From NCBI RefSeq assembly GCF_029504575.1, contig NZ_JAQFII010000001.1:1772501-1836500 (forward strand): a DNA stretch of 64,000 bases, given 5' to 3'. Shown in pieces: positions 62,622 to 64,000 of this stretch. Origin of the DNA: Streptomyces sp. SPB162. Its GTDB lineage: Bacteria > Actinomycetota > Actinomycetes > Streptomycetales > Streptomycetaceae. Made by a program: the position numbers and the translations under genes. The first letter of the stretch is position 1. Each line of letters starts with the position of its first letter. The notes under the pieces are model-generated. The model ran no database searches, was not told the DNA's origin, and saw only the letters and a list, made by a program, of their open reading frames with translations.

Positions 62622-63581
62622 GTGCGAGCCGGACACGCCTTCGCGTGCGGCGCCGCCCTCGGCCACCTCGTCGACCTGATCGCGGGCGATCCACGCCGCG
62701 GCCACCCGGTCGCCGGCTTCGGACGTGCCGCGGCCGCCGCCGAACGCCACCTGTGGCGCGACCACCGCGGCAGCGGCGCGCTCTGGACGGCGCTGTGCGC
62801 GGGCGGCGCGACCGCCGCCGCCGCGCTGGCCGCCCGCGCCGTACGCCCCTCCCCCGCCGCCACCGCCGCCCTGACCGCGGCCGTCACCTGGTCGGTGCTG
62901 GGCGGCGCCTCGCTGGGCCGCGAAGCGCTGGCCATCGGTTCCGCGCTGGAGGCCGGCGACCTCGAAGCCGCCCGCGAGCGGCTGCCGAACCTGTGCGGCC
63001 GCGACCCGCAGGCCCTGGACGCCGCGCAGATCGCGCGGGCCGTCGTGGAGTCCGTCGCCGAGAACACCTCGGACGCGGTCGTCGGCGCCCTGGTGTGGGG
63101 CGCGGCGGCGGGCGTGCCGGGGCTCGTCGGCTTCCGCGCCGTCAACACCCTGGACGCGATGGCCGGCCACAAGTCGCCGCGCCACCGCCGGTTCGGCTGG
63201 GCCGCCGCCCGCCTCGACGACGTCGCGGGCTGGCCCGGCGCCCGGCTGACCGCCGTCCTGGCCACGCTCGCCGGCCCCGACCCGCGCGGCGCGCTGCGCG
63301 TCTGGCGCGCGGACGCCGCCGGCCACCCCAGCCCCAACGCGGGCCCCGTGGAAGCCTCCTTCGCCGGCGCGCTGGGCGTCCGGCTCGGCGGCACGCTCGC
63401 CTACGCCGGCCGCGTGGAGCACCGCGCCGTGCTCGGCGCGGCCAACCGGCCGCCCGAGGTCGCCGACATCGCCCGCGCCGTACGGCTCTCGCGCCGGGTC
63501 GGCGCGCTGGCGCTGGCGGTCTGCGTGGGCGGCCGACTGGCCGCCACCGCGCTGTCGTCCGTTGAGGAAGGATCCCGATGA
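62622..63581 (+). CDS. cbiB: adenosylcobinamide-phosphate synthase (CbiB/CobD)
   Basis: Attaches the aminopropanol arm to adenosylcobyric acid. The 319-residue integral membrane protein has [20 protein letters not shown] (about 17-36), a long helical middle part, [20 protein letters not shown] and the conserved [23 protein letters not shown] start at 62622. Its stop overlaps the cobQ start by 4 bp (ATGA). Upstream cobalamin riboswitch implies repression by B12. Confidence 0.95.
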   Translation: MRAGHAFACGAALGHLVDLIAGDPRRGHPVAGFGRAAAAAERHLWRDHRGSGALWTALCAGGATAAAALAARAVRPSPAATAALTAAVTWSVLGGASLGREALAIGSALEAGDLEAARERLPNLCGRDPQALDAAQIARAVVESVAENTSDAVVGALVWGAAAGVPGLVGFRAVNTLDAMAGHKSPRHRRFGWAAARLDDVAGWPGARLTAVLATLAGPDPRGALRVWRADAAGHPSPNAGPVEASFAGALGVRLGGTLAYAGRVEHRAVLGAANRPPEVADIARAVRLSRRVGALALAVCVGGRLAATALSSVEEGSR

Positions 63582-64000
63582 GCGGTACTCGCGGCGCGAG
63601 CCGTACCGGCGGAGGGCTGCTGGTCGCCGGGACCACGTCCGACGCGGGCAAGAGCGTCGTCACGGCGGGCATCTGCCGCTGGCTGGTCCGGCAGGGCGTG
63701 AAGGTCGCGCCCTTCAAGGCGCAGAACATGTCGCTCAACTCGTTCGTCACGCGCGAGGGCGCGGAGATCGGCCGGGCGCAGGCCATGCAGGCGCAGGCGG
63801 CGCGGGTCGAGCCGACGGCGCTGATGAACCCGGTGCTGCTCAAACCCGGCAGCGACAGCAGCAGCCAGGTCGTGCTGCTCGGCAAGCCGGTGGGAGAGAT
63901 GAGCGCCCGCGGGTACCACGGAGGGAAGCAGTCCACACTGCTCCCCGTCGTCGTGGAGTGCCTGGCCGAACTGCGGGGCACGTATGACGCGGTGATCTGT
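63578..64000 (+). CDS. cobQ: cobyric acid synthase CobQ (partial, cut off by window end)
   Basis: Glutamine-dependent amidation of adenosylcobyrinic a,c-diamide. The visible 141 residues contain the ATP-binding [18 protein letters not shown] (about 14-31), [12 protein letters not shown] and [31 protein letters not shown], all characteristic of the N-terminal synthetase domain. The glutamine amidotransferase half lies beyond the window. Overlaps cbiB by 4 bp; GAGGAAGGA precedes the ATG. Confidence 0.95.
   Translation, partial: MSGTRGASRTGGGLLVAGTTSDAGKSVVTAGICRWLVRQGVKVAPFKAQNMSLNSFVTREGAEIGRAQAMQAQAARVEPTALMNPVLLKPGSDSSSQVVLLGKPVGEMSARGYHGGKQSTLLPVVVECLAELRGTYDAVIC

Overview
The window is a stretch of linear-type Streptomyces (or very close Streptomycetaceae) chromosome. 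The evidence is very high GC with near-total G/C at third codon positions, many GTG starts and one TTG start, 1-8 bp start/stop overlaps, and genus-typical families (streptophobe protein, SGM_5486 small protein, Spo0M, an SLT-domain cell-wall protein, a DasR-type operator, a PhoP box, a bldA-type TTA codon). I see no rRNA, tRNA, CRISPR array, prophage or complete insertion sequence. Most of it is conserved core chromosome; the order tyrS, two-component pair, queA, serB, fabG-fabI, moaA, pit, cob genes resembles, from memory, the S. coelicolor SCO17xx-18xx region.

Layout. 1-10.7 kb: tyrS (3' end cut off by the window edge), a DNA glycosylase, Spo0M, a PEBP-family protein, an HNH protein preceded by a duplicated promoter-like motif, a TSUP permease, an NfeD/SPFH membrane pair, a 198-bp MITE, an ABC ATPase, and a GAF-type two-component system. 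10.8-20.1 kb: SDR-queA, a secreted SLT protein, a two-FHA ABC exporter, a TTA-containing streptophobe gene, a frameshifted serB and sixA. 20.2-29.5 kb: a divergent CynX/NimT transporter and GntR regulator sharing a palindromic leaderless promoter, fabG-fabI, a membrane-anchored AA10 lytic polysaccharide monooxygenase under a DasR site, tldD-tldE and kptA. 29.7-38.8 kb: small proteins, a second inverted MITE abutting moaA, an acetate-type symporter with its DUF485 partner, a secreted subtilase, a zinc alcohol dehydrogenase, and a lysoplasmalogenase/sterol-desaturase pair.

39-44 kb holds the least-described metabolic unit: an acetoacetate-decarboxylase-like protein, an SDR and two TIM-barrel amidohydrolases in one coupled operon, divergent from a TetR regulator with a perfect TGTAAC-N3-GTTACA operator between them. 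44-48.8 kb: exonuclease, zinc-ribbon-like protein, SURF1, GH15 glucosidase and an SDR without the usual catalytic Tyr/Lys. 48.9-52.2 kb is an actinobacterial Asp23/AmaP envelope-stress operon. 52.2-60.4 kb: enoyl-CoA hydratase, small HTH protein, ABC-F ATPase, hypothetical, alpha/beta hydrolase, class II aldolase and FAD oxidase. 60.6-64 kb: a PhoP-box-preceded phosphate transporter with its small partner, then a cobalamin riboswitch driving cbiB and cobQ (cut off by the window end).

Main oddities: two copies of one MITE, about 95% identical and inverted, each joined so that its flanking CTAG provides the TAG stop of the adjacent gene; a one-base insertion splitting serB; an overlapping divergent leaderless promoter/operator; tandem repeats running across the symporter stop codon; and a possible 22-codon leader ORF between the B12 riboswitch and cbiB.
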